A DNA stretch of 64,000 nt. It comes from JAWWOL01 sp963797535 (GTDB taxonomy: Bacteria; Actinomycetota; Actinomycetes; JAWWOL01). Numbering within the stretch: the stretch's first letter is position 1; the number at the start of each line of letters is the position of its first letter. The position numbers and the translations under genes are program-made. This document shows, piece by piece, positions 17,435-26,700 of this stretch. The notes below the pieces were generated by a model. That model had not been told where the DNA came from. It saw only the letters and a program-made list of their open reading frames with translations, and searched no databases. The stretch spans positions 1,240,001 to 1,304,000 of the forward strand of contig CAWCPQ010000001.1 of NCBI GenBank assembly GCA_963797535.1, written 5' to 3'.

Positions 17435-18622
17435 TCAGTCCCTCGGGTCGAGCGGGTCGAGCCCGTGCAGCGGGAAGATCGCGTTGCGGGTGGCGAGCAC
17501 CGCCGCGTCGACCGCGTCGCCCTCGCCGGGATGCCACGGCAGCCGGGCCGGTGTCACCCCGTCGCCCATCACCAGCGGCGTCCGCTGACCGGTCCGGTCG
17601 TGGGCGAGCTGGCGCCAGTCGGCGGGCGTCGGGGTGGCGGGGTCGATGACCTCGTCCAGCGCCGTCGCCACCAGGTGGGCCCATGCCCTGGGCACCACGT
17701 CGACCACCTGGTAGCCGCCACCGCCGAGGGCCAGCCAGCGGCCCTCGCACAGCTCGTGGGACAGGGCGTGCAGGGCTTCGTACGAGGTCCGCTGGCCGTC
17801 GACGGTGAGCTCGAGGTGGGCGAGCGGGTCGGTGCGGTGGGTGTCGCACCCCTGCTGCGTGACCAGCATCTGCGGCCGGAACTGACGCAGCAGCGACGGC
17901 ACCACCGCGTCGAACGCCCGCAGCCAGCCGGCGTCGGTCGTGCCGGCCGCAAGGGCGACGTTGACCGAGCTGCCGGCGCCGGCACCCGAGCCGATCTCGC
18001 CCGGCCCGCCGGTCCAGGGGAACAGGGTGCGCCCGGTCTCGTGCAGGCTGATCGTCAGCACCCGCGGGTCAGCGTAGAACGCGGTCTGAACGCCGTCTCC
18101 GTGGTGGACGTCGACGTCCACGTAGGCGACCCGCTCGGCTCCGGCGTCGAGCAGGGCTGCGATCGCGATGGCGGCATCGTTGTAGATGCAGAACCCCGAC
18201 CCTGCCGCGGGCATCGCGTGATGGAGCCCGCCGGCGAAGTTGACCGCGTGGCGCGCCCTGCCCTCCCACACCGCCAACGCCCCCTCCACACTGCCATCGA
18301 CGATGCGGGCGCTCGCCTCGTGCATGTGCGGGAACGCCGGGGTGTCGGGCGCCGCGATGCCGTACGGGATGCCCAGCCGGCCCATCACGTCGTCGGGAGC
18401 GCGGCGTACGACGCTCACGTAGTCGGCGGTGTGCACCAGCTCGAGGGTCGCATCGGCGGCAACCCGCGGCGCGTACAGCTGGGCGCGGTCGAACAGCCCG
18501 AGCTGGTGGCACAGAGCGGCGGTGAGCTCGAGCCGTACCGGGTGCATCGGGTGGTCGCGGCCGAAGTCGTAGGCCAGCAGGGACGGGTCCCACACCACGA
18601 GGGTCGACCCGCTCACGCTCAC
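17435..18622 (-). CDS. acuC: Acetoin utilization protein AcuC (histone-deacetylase fold)
   Basis: A 395-residue zinc-dependent deacetylase. Motifs include DHPMHPVRLELTAALCHQLG at the N-terminus, FAGGLHHAMP with the catalytic histidine pair, FCIYNDAAIAIAALLD, YVDVDVHHGDGVQTAFY with the zinc-binding Asp and His, and QQGCDTHRTDPLAHLEL with the third metal ligand. In Bacillus AcuC removes acetyl groups from acetyl-CoA synthetase, and here a GNAT-ligase acetyltransferase lies less than 2 kb away on the same strand. An acetylation/deacetylation pair is a reasonable inference. It is convergent with the YciI gene. Confidence 0.92.
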   Translation of the reverse strand: MSVSGSTLVVWDPSLLAYDFGRDHPMHPVRLELTAALCHQLGLFDRAQLYAPRVAADATLELVHTADYVSVVRRAPDDVMGRLGIPYGIAAPDTPAFPHMHEASARIVDGSVEGALAVWEGRARHAVNFAGGLHHAMPAAGSGFCIYNDAAIAIAALLDAGAERVAYVDVDVHHGDGVQTAFYADPRVLTISLHETGRTLFPWTGGPGEIGSGAGAGSSVNVALAAGTTDAGWLRAFDAVVPSLLRQFRPQMLVTQQGCDTHRTDPLAHLELTVDGQRTSYEALHALSHELCEGRWLALGGGGYQVVDVVPRAWAHLVATALDEVIDPATPTPADWRQLAHDRTGQRTPLVMGDGVTPARLPWHPGEGDAVDAAVLATRNAIFPLHGLDPLDPRD

Positions 18623-18740
18623 CCCTTCGACTTTGCCGCGCGACTCGCACCGGACCAGCAGGCTATGCGATTGTGCAGGTACGGGTGCCAGCCGGTCGTG
18701 ACCGGAGTCGTCGACAGTGTTGCCGGACAGGAGATCTCAC

Positions 18741-20207
18741 ATGGCGCGCGATGTGCAGGAGCAGAAGGTTCTCGACGCGGTTCCCGGCGGCGTCTTCATC
18801 GGCGGGGCTTGGCGCGCGGCTGGCGGCGGGGACAGCTTCGAGGTCGAGGACCCGGCTACCGGGGAGACGCTGACGTCGGTCTCGAACGCTACCCCGGCCG
18901 ACGCAACGGCCGCGCTCGACGCCGCAGTGGCCGCGCAGGCCGGCTGGGCCGCGACTCCCCCGCGCGAGCGTGGCGAGATCCTGCGCCGGGCGTACCAAGC
19001 GCTGGTCGACCGGCAGGACGAGCTGGCGCTGCTGATGACGCTGGAGATGGGAAAGCCGCTGGCTCAGTCCAAGGGCGAGATCGTCTACGGCGCCGAGTTC
19101 CTGCGGTGGTTCTCCGAGGAAGCCGTACGGATCGACGGCCGGTACGCCCGCGAGCCCGCAGGCAGCGGGCGGCTGCTCACCATGCGCCACCCGGTGGGGC
19201 CTTGCCTGCTCATCACGCCGTGGAACTTCCCCATCGCCATGGGCACCCGCAAGATCGGCCCGGCGATCGCGGCCGGCTGCACCATGATCGTCAAGCCCGC
19301 GCAGCAAACGCCGCTGTCGATGCTGATGCTGGCCCAGCTCCTGACCGACGTCGGGCTGCCCAAGGGCGTCCTCAACGTCATCCCGACCTCGTCGGCGTCG
19401 GCAACCACGGCGCCACTGTTCGCCGACAGCCGGCTGCGCAAGGTCTCCTTCACCGGATCCACCCCGGTGGGCAAGAAGTTGATGGAGCAGTCGGCCGGCT
19501 CGCTGCTGCGCATGTCCATGGAGCTCGGCGGCAACGCGCCGTTCGTCGTCTTCGACGACGCGGACGTCGACGCGGCAGTCGACGGCGCGATGATCGCCAA
19601 GATGCGCAACATGGGCGAGTCCTGCGTCGCCGCCAACCGGTTCCACGTCCAGGAGGGCGTGGCCGAGGAGTTCTCGCACAAGCTGGCAGCGCGCATGGCT
19701 GCTCAGTCGGTCGGGCGCGGTACCGAGCCGGGCGTCGACGTCGGCCCGCTGATCGACGCCACGCAGCAGAGCAAGGTCGCCGAGCTGGTCGACGACGCGC
19801 TGCGCAAGGGGGCGACGGCTGCGTGCGGCGGCTCGGCCCCGGCCGGGGCTGGCTACTTCTTCACCCCGACGGTGCTGACCGGCGTGGCCAAGGACTCGCA
19901 GCTGCTGCGCGAGGAGATCTTCGGCCCGGTGGCCCCGATCTCGACGTTCTCCACCGAGGCCGAGGCCATGACAGCCGCCAACGACTCCGAGTTCGGCCTC
20001 GTGGCCTACGTCTACACCGACAACCTCAAGCGCGGACTGCGCGTCGTCGAGGGCCTCGAGGTCGGCATGGTCGGCCTCAACCGGGGACTCGTGTCCAACG
20101 CCGCGGCGCCGTTCGGCGGGGTCAAGGCGTCAGGCTTCGGCCGCGAAGGTGGCTACGAGGGCATCGAGGAGTACGTCTCGACCAAGTACGTCGCCGTCGA
20201 CCTCTGA
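18741..20207 (+). CDS. gabD: NAD(P)-dependent succinate-semialdehyde dehydrogenase
   Basis: A 488-residue aldehyde dehydrogenase, closest to the GabD/SSADH type. Visible are the cofactor-binding region LLITPWNFPIAMGTRKIGPA, the FTGSTPVGKKLM Rossmann turn, the general-base glutamate in MELGGNAPFVVFDDAD, and the catalytic cysteine in GESCVAANRFHVQ. The C-terminal PFGGVKASGFGREGGYEGI is typical. The usual GQTC context around the cysteine reads GESC here. The ATG has AGGAG upstream. Its product would be succinate, feeding the TCA cycle; no GABA transaminase is adjacent, so the physiological aldehyde is not fixed. Confidence 0.88.
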   Translation: MARDVQEQKVLDAVPGGVFIGGAWRAAGGGDSFEVEDPATGETLTSVSNATPADATAALDAAVAAQAGWAATPPRERGEILRRAYQALVDRQDELALLMTLEMGKPLAQSKGEIVYGAEFLRWFSEEAVRIDGRYAREPAGSGRLLTMRHPVGPCLLITPWNFPIAMGTRKIGPAIAAGCTMIVKPAQQTPLSMLMLAQLLTDVGLPKGVLNVIPTSSASATTAPLFADSRLRKVSFTGSTPVGKKLMEQSAGSLLRMSMELGGNAPFVVFDDADVDAAVDGAMIAKMRNMGESCVAANRFHVQEGVAEEFSHKLAARMAAQSVGRGTEPGVDVGPLIDATQQSKVAELVDDALRKGATAACGGSAPAGAGYFFTPTVLTGVAKDSQLLREEIFGPVAPISTFSTEAEAMTAANDSEFGLVAYVYTDNLKRGLRVVEGLEVGMVGLNRGLVSNAAAPFGGVKASGFGREGGYEGIEEYVSTKYVAVDL

Positions 20208-20282
20208 CGGTGGCGCTGGGCCGAACGGGTGACCTCACCGCTGCGGCATGAACCCGTACGACCTCCCGGTCGAAGGACTGCC

Positions 20283-20777
20283 ATGAGCCTTCTGTCGAGC
20301 AGCACCGGCACCGACGACATGCGGGTCGGAGTCCTCGCTCCGGACTTCATGCTGAGCGACACGACGGGCGCGCAGTGGCGGCTGAGCGACCAGGTGCGCA
20401 CCGGCCCGGTGGCGATGTTCTTCTACCCGACGGCGATGGCCATCGGCTGCACTGCGCAGAGCTGCCGTTTCCGCGACCTCGGCGCCGACTTCGACGCCCT
20501 GGGCGCCCTCCGGGTGGGCATCAGCTCGAGCGATCTCGCCTCGCAGCAGGAGTTCACGCAGATCAACGCCCTGGACTTCCCGCTGCTGGTCGACGGGGAA
20601 GGACTGGTGGCCACGTTGTACGGGGCGCGCCGGTCGTTCTCCCCGCGTCCGACCAAGCGGGCCACCTACGTCATCGACACCCGGCGGGTCGTCGTCGGCA
20701 TCATCACCAGCGAGATCCGGATGCGCACCCATGCCGACGGCGCGCTCGACGTGATCCGGTCGTTGCCGAAGACGTAG
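20283..20777 (+). CDS. Peroxiredoxin (BCP-like) with altered active-site motif
   Basis: A 164-residue thioredoxin-fold peroxiredoxin. Strand and helix order are normal (LAPDFMLSDTTGAQWRLSD, VAMFFYPTAMAIGCTAQSCRFRD). The peroxidatic cysteine is Cys56 and a second cysteine five residues on (Cys61) matches the resolving position of BCP enzymes of the alpha-2 type. The canonical P-x-x-x-T-x-x-C is P-T-A-M-A-I-G-C, so the threonine that activates peroxide is alanine (Ala53). The gene lies 75 bases after the dehydrogenase gene. Activity may be reduced or specialised; this is not testable by reading. Confidence 0.85.
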   Translation: MSLLSSSTGTDDMRVGVLAPDFMLSDTTGAQWRLSDQVRTGPVAMFFYPTAMAIGCTAQSCRFRDLGADFDALGALRVGISSSDLASQQEFTQINALDFPLLVDGEGLVATLYGARRSFSPRPTKRATYVIDTRRVVVGIITSEIRMRTHADGALDVIRSLPKT

Positions 20778-20803
20778 CGCCGGATCCGACACCGGCCGAG
20801 GCC

Positions 20804-20838
20804 TTGACAGGTCGGCGTCGACGACAATACTTAAGCAC
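20804..20838 (+). promoter_or_regulatory. Promoter of the ArsR-SRPBCC operon (leaderless or nearly so)
   Basis: A consensus TTGACA (20804-20809) is followed after 16 bases by AATACT (20826-20831). The ATG of the ArsR-type gene begins eight bases after the -10 hexamer, so the transcript should start at or just before the start codon. A CTTAAG palindrome overlaps the -10 element and could be part of the autoregulatory operator. Confidence 0.65.
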
Positions 20839-21201
20839 ATGGTTAACCAATCGGAGTCGCTGGACCTGGTCTTCCAGGCCCTGGCCGACCCCAGCCGGCG
20901 CACCATCGTTGACCGGCTGACGGAAGGCCCGGCCACGGTCAGCGAGCTGGCGCACCCGTTGACCATGTCTCTGCCGGCCGTGCTCCAGCACCTGCGGGTG
21001 CTCCAGGACTGCGGCCTGATCACGTCGACCAAGACCGGCCGCGTGCGCACCTGCCGGATCCAGCCCAGCGTCCTGCGCGGGGCCGAGCAGTGGTTCACCG
21101 ACCGGCGCCGCGGCTGGGAGGACAACCTCGACCGCCTCGGCGACCTACTGGCTCAGACCAACCCCGAACCACCACCGACAACCTCAAGGAGTACGCCATG
21201 A
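20839..21201 (+). CDS. ArsR-family transcriptional regulator
   Basis: A 120-residue winged-helix repressor. Typical features are LVFQALADPSRRTIVDRLTEG, the recognition helix region VSELAHPLTMSLPAVLQHLRVLQ, and the wing GLITSTKTGRVRTCRI. It lacks the metal-binding CxC motif of true arsenic sensors and instead belongs to the group paired with SRPBCC proteins. It overlaps the following gene by four bases (ATGA), so both are translated from one transcript starting at the promoter immediately upstream. Autorepression by the same operator is probable. Confidence 0.9.
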   Translation: MVNQSESLDLVFQALADPSRRTIVDRLTEGPATVSELAHPLTMSLPAVLQHLRVLQDCGLITSTKTGRVRTCRIQPSVLRGAEQWFTDRRRGWEDNLDRLGDLLAQTNPEPPPTTSRSTP

Positions 21202-21650
21202 CGCAGCATTCCATCGAGCACGCCAGCTTCACCGTCGAGCGCACCTACGACGCCACGCCCGGCCGGGTCTTCGCCGCCTTCGCCGATCCCGCGCACAAGG
21301 CCCGTTGGTTCGGTCCCGGCGACGGCGCCGAGACCGACGCCACGCTGGACTTCCGGGTCGGCGGCGCCGAGAGCATGAGCGGGCAGATCGAGGGCGGCCC
21401 GTCCTTCCGCTACGACGCGGTCTACCAGGACATCGTCACGGACGAGCGCATCGTCTACACCTACGACATGCACCTCAACGACCAGCGGATCTCGGTCTCC
21501 GTCGCGACGGTCGAGCTGACGCCGGTCGGCGAGCGCACCCGGCTCCTGATCACGGAGCAGGGCGCGTACCTGGATGGGCTCGACCAGCCGTCGATGCGCC
21601 AGAAGGGCACCGAGGAGCTGATGGACAAGCTCGCCGCGACCTTGGACTGA
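21198..21650 (+). CDS. SRPBCC (AHSA1/START-like) domain protein
   Basis: A 150-residue START/Bet v1-like fold protein of the AHSA1 group: FTVERTYDATPGRVFAAFADP, ARWFGPGD, FRVGGAESMSGQIEGG, ITEQGAYLDGLD and the C-terminal helix GTEELMDKLAATL. The fold encloses a hydrophobic cavity for a small ligand. It is translationally coupled to an ArsR repressor, an arrangement frequent in actinobacteria, where the SRPBCC partner is often proposed to bind or sense a small molecule. The actual ligand is unknown. Confidence 0.88.
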   Translation: MTQHSIEHASFTVERTYDATPGRVFAAFADPAHKARWFGPGDGAETDATLDFRVGGAESMSGQIEGGPSFRYDAVYQDIVTDERIVYTYDMHLNDQRISVSVATVELTPVGERTRLLITEQGAYLDGLDQPSMRQKGTEELMDKLAATLD

Positions 21651-21668
21651 ACCGGCCGGACCAGGCGC

Positions 21669-21736
21669 AACCCCGCCGAAGGATGGACTCCAACAGGTAG
21701 CCGCGCACCACTGCGGGTCCATCCTTCGGCAGGGTT
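21669..21736. terminator. Long inverted repeat between convergent genes (bidirectional terminator or REP-like element)
   Basis: Two 20-base arms (21669-21688 and 21717-21736) are complementary except at one base, with a 28-base loop. The core GCCGAAGGATGGAC pairs perfectly. It sits between the SRPBCC gene and the convergent helicase gene, where a bidirectional terminator is expected, but the long loop is unusual. Confidence 0.6.
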
Positions 21737-21770
21737 TGGCGGGCGGACCCGCCGGACGGTTCGTGCCGGA

Positions 21771-23573
21771 TCAGAGGGTCGCGACCTTGGCGAGCCGCTC
21801 CCGCAGCTGCGCCTCGGTGGCCTGAGCCGCCGGCGGGCCACCGCAGATCCGACGCAGCTCGGCGTGGATCATGCCGTGCGGCTTGGCGGTCCGGTGGTGG
21901 TGAGCGGCGACCGCCGCGTTGAGCTCGCGCCGCAGCAGTGACATCCGCTGGTGCAGCGGCAGATCCTGGTCGAGGTCGACAGTCTGCTCGGACCGCGCGG
22001 CACGTTCGGCCTTGGCCGCCTGGCGGGCGCCGACCCGTTCAGCGGTGAGCTGCTCGGCCTGGCGCTGGCGCAGCAGGACGGCCACCTGTTCCGGCGCGAG
22101 AAGCCCTGGCAGGCCGAGGAAGTCGTCCTCTTCGGCCGATCCGGACTCCGCGCCCGTACCGAACTCGGCGCCGTCGAAGAGCACCCGGTCGAACTCGGCG
22201 GAGGCCTCGAGCGCCTCGAACGACAGCTCGTCGAGGTCAGCCTCGTCCCTCGAGCGCTCGGCCTCGGCGAGCAGCGCGTTCTCCTCAGCGAACGGGTCGT
22301 CCCTGAGCACGTTGCGATCGAGGACGTGGTCGCGCTCGGCCTCCAGCGCCGCGGCAAGCTCGAGCAGCGGCGCGATGCTGGGAACGAAGATCGACGCGGT
22401 CTCGCCGGGGCGCCGGTTGCGGACGAACCGGCCGATGGCCTGGGCGAAGTACAGCGGCGTGGACACGCTCGTGGCGTAGACGCCGACGGCCAGGCGCGGG
22501 ATGTCGACTCCCTCGGAGACCATCCGTACGGCCACCATCCAGCGCTCGTCGGACCGGTTGAACTCCGCGATCTTGCGGCTGGCCTGCGGGTCGTCGGAGA
22601 GCACGACCACCGGCTTGGTTCCGGTACACCGCTGCAGCAGCAGGGCGTAGGCCCTGGCGGCGGCGTGGTCGGAGGCGATGACGAGACCGCCGGCGTCGGG
22701 CATGCCGCCGGCCCGCACCTGGGACAGCCGGGTGTCGGCGGCGCCGAGCACCTGGCCGATCCACTCTCCGGCGGGGTCGAGCGCTGTGCGCCAGGCGTGC
22801 GCCATGACGTCGTCGGTCATCGGGTCGCCGAGGCGGGCGCTCAGCTCGTTGCCGGCCCTGGTCCGCCAGCGCGCTTCCCCCGAGTAGGCGAGGAACAGCA
22901 CCGGCCGCACGACCCCGTCGCGCAGGGCGTCGCCGTAGCCGTAGACGTAGTCCGAGGCCGAGCGCATCACCCCGTCCGCGTCGCGGGCGTAGCCGACGAA
23001 CGGGATCGGGTTGGTGTCCGAGCGGAACGGGGTGCCGGTGAGGGACAGCCGGCGCACGGCCGGGGTGAAGGCCTCACGGATCGCATCGCCCCAGCTCAGG
23101 GCATCACCGCCGTGGTGAATCTCGTCGAGAATCACCAACGTCCGCCGGGTCGTGGTCCGCATCCGGTGCAGCGCGGGCAGTGCCGCCACCTGGGCGTAGG
23201 TCAGCACGACCCCTCGGTAGTCCCGGCTTGCGGCGCCGTCGCCATTGCGGAAGTTGGGGTCGAGGGCAATGCCCGCGACGTGCGCGGCGTTGGCCCACTG
23301 CGACTTCAGGTGCTCGGTCGGCGCGACGACCGTGACGGCCTCGATCTCACCGCTGCTGATCAGCTCGGCGGCGATCTTCAGCGCGAAGGTCGTCTTGCCG
23401 GCGCCCGGCGTTGCCACCGCGAGGAAGTCTTGCGGCGCCCGGTTGCGGTAGGCGTCGAGTGCCGCCACCTGCCAGGCCCGTAGCGGCCGGGCGACCACGG
23501 GCACGGCTGCGCCCGGCCGAGCGCCGAAAGGCACGGCCGCGCTGGCGGTCGGGGTCAGGGGCTGCGCAGACAC
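21771..23573 (-). CDS. Superfamily 2 DEAD/DEAH-type helicase
   Basis: A 600-residue SF2 helicase. Motif I is ATPGAGKTTFAL, motif II DEIHHGG, motif III SLTGTPFRSD, and motifs V-VI lie in VSEGVDIPRLAVGVYAT and YFAQAIGRFVRNRRPGE. The C-terminal ~170 residues are acidic and helical with no nuclease motif that I can see. Restriction-type R subunits share this core, but no methylase or specificity gene is nearby, so it is more likely a housekeeping actinobacterial helicase of unknown substrate. It starts at a GTG and is divergent from the BTAD-ATPase regulator. Confidence 0.88.
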   Translation of the reverse strand: MSAQPLTPTASAAVPFGARPGAAVPVVARPLRAWQVAALDAYRNRAPQDFLAVATPGAGKTTFALKIAAELISSGEIEAVTVVAPTEHLKSQWANAAHVAGIALDPNFRNGDGAASRDYRGVVLTYAQVAALPALHRMRTTTRRTLVILDEIHHGGDALSWGDAIREAFTPAVRRLSLTGTPFRSDTNPIPFVGYARDADGVMRSASDYVYGYGDALRDGVVRPVLFLAYSGEARWRTRAGNELSARLGDPMTDDVMAHAWRTALDPAGEWIGQVLGAADTRLSQVRAGGMPDAGGLVIASDHAAARAYALLLQRCTGTKPVVVLSDDPQASRKIAEFNRSDERWMVAVRMVSEGVDIPRLAVGVYATSVSTPLYFAQAIGRFVRNRRPGETASIFVPSIAPLLELAAALEAERDHVLDRNVLRDDPFAEENALLAEAERSRDEADLDELSFEALEASAEFDRVLFDGAEFGTGAESGSAEEDDFLGLPGLLAPEQVAVLLRQRQAEQLTAERVGARQAAKAERAARSEQTVDLDQDLPLHQRMSLLRRELNAAVAAHHHRTAKPHGMIHAELRRICGGPPAAQATEAQLRERLAKVATL

Positions 23574-23752
23574 GAGGGGGCGAAGATCGCTTTCGTACGA
23601 GGGACTTTCGGGCCGAGTAGGCAGCCTAACTGTCGCTCCCGCACGCCACGCCGAGGATGCCGAGACCCCCAGGTCGGACCGGCGCGTCGTGGGCGAGCGG
23701 TGAACCCTGGTGGCCTGCGCCCCGTACGAGGATGCTGGAGGAAGGGGAGCTT

Positions 23753-26700
23753 GTGGGGGTTTTGATGTCGGCTGCTGTACGCCAACGCGTAACGGTCCAG
23801 CTCATGGGCCCGCTCACGGCTGTCGTCGGGGGGCGCCGGCTGTCCGGGCACAGCCTCGGCAGCCGCAAGGCACGGACCGTCCTCGGCCTGCTCGCGGCCG
23901 CCGGCGACGCGCACGTCCCCGCCGAACGCCTGGTCGAGGCCGCGTGGCCCGACCGTGCCCCGGCCAGACCGGGGGCCGAGCTCGCGATCCTGGTCAGCCG
24001 GCTGCGCGCCGCCATCGGCACCGAGGCGATCACCGGCAACCGGTCGGCCTACCGGCTCGACCGGGGGCTGGTGAGCGTCGACGTCGACGAGGCCGCCCGG
24101 CTGGTGTCCGAGGCCGAGAGCCGCCAGGCCGAGCCTGCTCTGGCGGTCGCCGCTGCCACCGGTGCCCTCGCGGTCCTCGACCACGGCGACGTCGTCGACG
24201 ACGAGCCGTACGCGGAATGGGCAGAGCAGGTCCGCAGCCGGGTCATCGACCTGCGGCGTCGCTCGCGGCTGGCCCTCGCCGTCGGTGGGCTGGCCACCCA
24301 CGACGCGACCACCGCCCGTCGGGCCGCCGAGCAGGCCGTGGCCGCCGACTCGCTGGACGAGGAGGCCTGCCGGCTGCTCATGCGCGCCGCCGCCGCCCTC
24401 GGCGAGGACGCCGTGGCATTGGCGGCATTCGAGCAGCTGCGGGTCGCGCTCGCCGAGGCGCTCGGCGCCGACCCGTCCACGGCAACCCGCGACGTCCACC
24501 TCGCCGTTCTCCAGGGCTCGACACCGGACAGTGAGGTCAGGGCGCCGGCGACGGCACCGCGACGCAGCGTGCTCGTCGGCCGCGCGGACGAGGTCGCTGT
24601 ACTCGCCCAGTCCTGGCGGGAGACCCTCGGCGGCCACGCCACGCTGCTCCTCCTGTCCGGCGAGGCAGGGATCGGCAAGACCACCCTCGCCGCCGAGATG
24701 GGCACGGTCGCGGCGGGCGCCTTGCTGCTGCAGGCACGGTGCTACGAGGCCGAGCGTTCGCTGTTCCTGCAGCCGCTGGTCGAGGCGATCGGCACGGCCG
24801 TGGCGGGTCTGCCCAGCTCGATCCTGGCCGACGTCGTCGTCGAGCGGGCCGACGTGCTCGCCGGCCTGGTCCCGGAGGTGGCGTCAGCCCGTCCCTCGGC
24901 CGGGCCCGCCGGTGTCTCCTCGCCCGACGCCGGCCGCCGCCAGGCCTACGACGCCGTGACCGGGTTCTTGCGCCGGCTGTCCCGGCACCAGCCTCTGGTT
25001 CTGATCGTCGACGACCTGCACAACGCGGGTCTGGCCACCGTCGACCTGCTGCACTACCTCGTACGGACTCTGTCCGACTCTGCCTTGATGATCGTGGCGA
25101 CGGTGCGCAGCGACGAGGGCACAGAGGCCATCGCCCGCCTCGCGCCGGTCGCCACGGTCGTCGAGCTCGCCCCGCTCGACGACGAGGCGGTGTCCTCCCT
25201 CGTGTCCGCGGCCGGCCAGGGCGCACATCTGTCCGAGATCCTCGCCTCGACGTCGGGACACCCCCTGTTCGTCGTTGAGACGCTGCGCGGGCTGGCCAGC
25301 GGCGAGACCGGTATCCCGCGCTCGCTGCAGGAATCGGTCATCGCCCACGTCGCCCGGCAGGGCCGCGAGGGCGAGGCGTTGCTGCGTGCGGCGGCGGTCC
25401 TCGGCGCGAGCTTCGAGCCCGCCGACCTGGCCGCCGTGACCGGCGAGCCACTGCCCGCGGTCGCCCGCTCCTGCGAGGAGGCACTGCGAGCGCGGTTGCT
25501 GAGTGTCCAGGGCCACGCATACGCCTTCAGCTACGACGTCACGCGGGAGGTGCTCTACCGGACGACGCCGGAGCCCACCCGGGTCGCCTACCACCTGCGG
25601 GCCGCCGACCGCATGGCGCAGCGGCCCGAGTCGATGGCGATCCACGCCGCCGCCGCGGGCGACCGGACCAGGGCCGCGAGGGCGTGGCTGCTGGCCGGCG
25701 AGCACGCCCTGCGCCGCTACGCCGTCGCCGACGGCGAGCGGCTGCTGGACCAGGCGATCCAGGTGGTCGAGGACGTTGACGAGGCGTCCCTCCTCGGCCG
25801 CTGCCACCTGGCGCGGGGTCGCACCCGGGAAGCCTTGACGGCCTGGCCAGGGGCGGTCGTCGACTATGAGACCGCGATGCAGCTCGGGGCCACGAGCGGC
25901 GACCTCCGACTCGAGATGGCCGCATTGTGGGAGCTCGGCGGCGACAGCCTGGCCGCGCTCGGCCGTCCGGTCGCTGAGTGCGTCTCCTTCCTCGACCAGG
26001 CCCGGGCGATCGCGCGCCGACTCGGTGACCGCGCGCTCGAGGCTGCCCTTCTCGGCCGGCTGGCCGTGCTGGCGAGCAACGAGCTGGGCTTCGACCGCGC
26101 TCTCGAGCTGGCTCAGCACTCGACGCGGCTCGGCCGGAGCAGCAACGATGAGATCGCGCTGGCCGCCGGTCTCGACGGGCTCAAGACGGTGTATGCCTAC
26201 CTCGGGGAGGTGGGCTCGCTGCAGCCGGTGCTCGACGAGCTGCTCCCCTTGCTGCGCCGGCAGCACGACGTCAAACGGATCCAGTGGGCACTGTTCGAGG
26301 CGTCGTTCCCGCCGCTGTCCCGTGGCGAGTGGACGGCGGCCGCGGCTCGAGTGGAGGAGGCGCTCACCTTCAGCCGCAGCCGAGGGAGCGCGGCGTACGA
26401 GGCGTGGTTCCTCGCGCATCTGGGCTGGTTCGCCCGGCTGCAGGGGAACCTGGCGGACGCGGCCTCGCACGGCCGGCGAGCGATGGACGCCGGGCGCCGG
26501 GCCGAGTCGATCCACGCCTGGTGCCGGGCGTTCGCAACAACGACCTACGCCACCACGCTGCTGCGCTGTGGCGATGACTCCGCCGCGATCGAGGTTTTGG
26601 TCGACGGCCTCGACACGGCACCCCCCGGGCACGCCTCCGCCTATCGTGCGCGGTTCGTCGCCGCACTGGCCGAGGCGACCGGGGGCGCGGACTACCGCCT

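Noticed and set aside
17465..20251. A 928-residue open frame on the plus strand across acuC and gabD
   Set aside because: It runs antisense through acuC and in a wrong frame through the dehydrogenase; it is caused by high GC and has no conserved motif.
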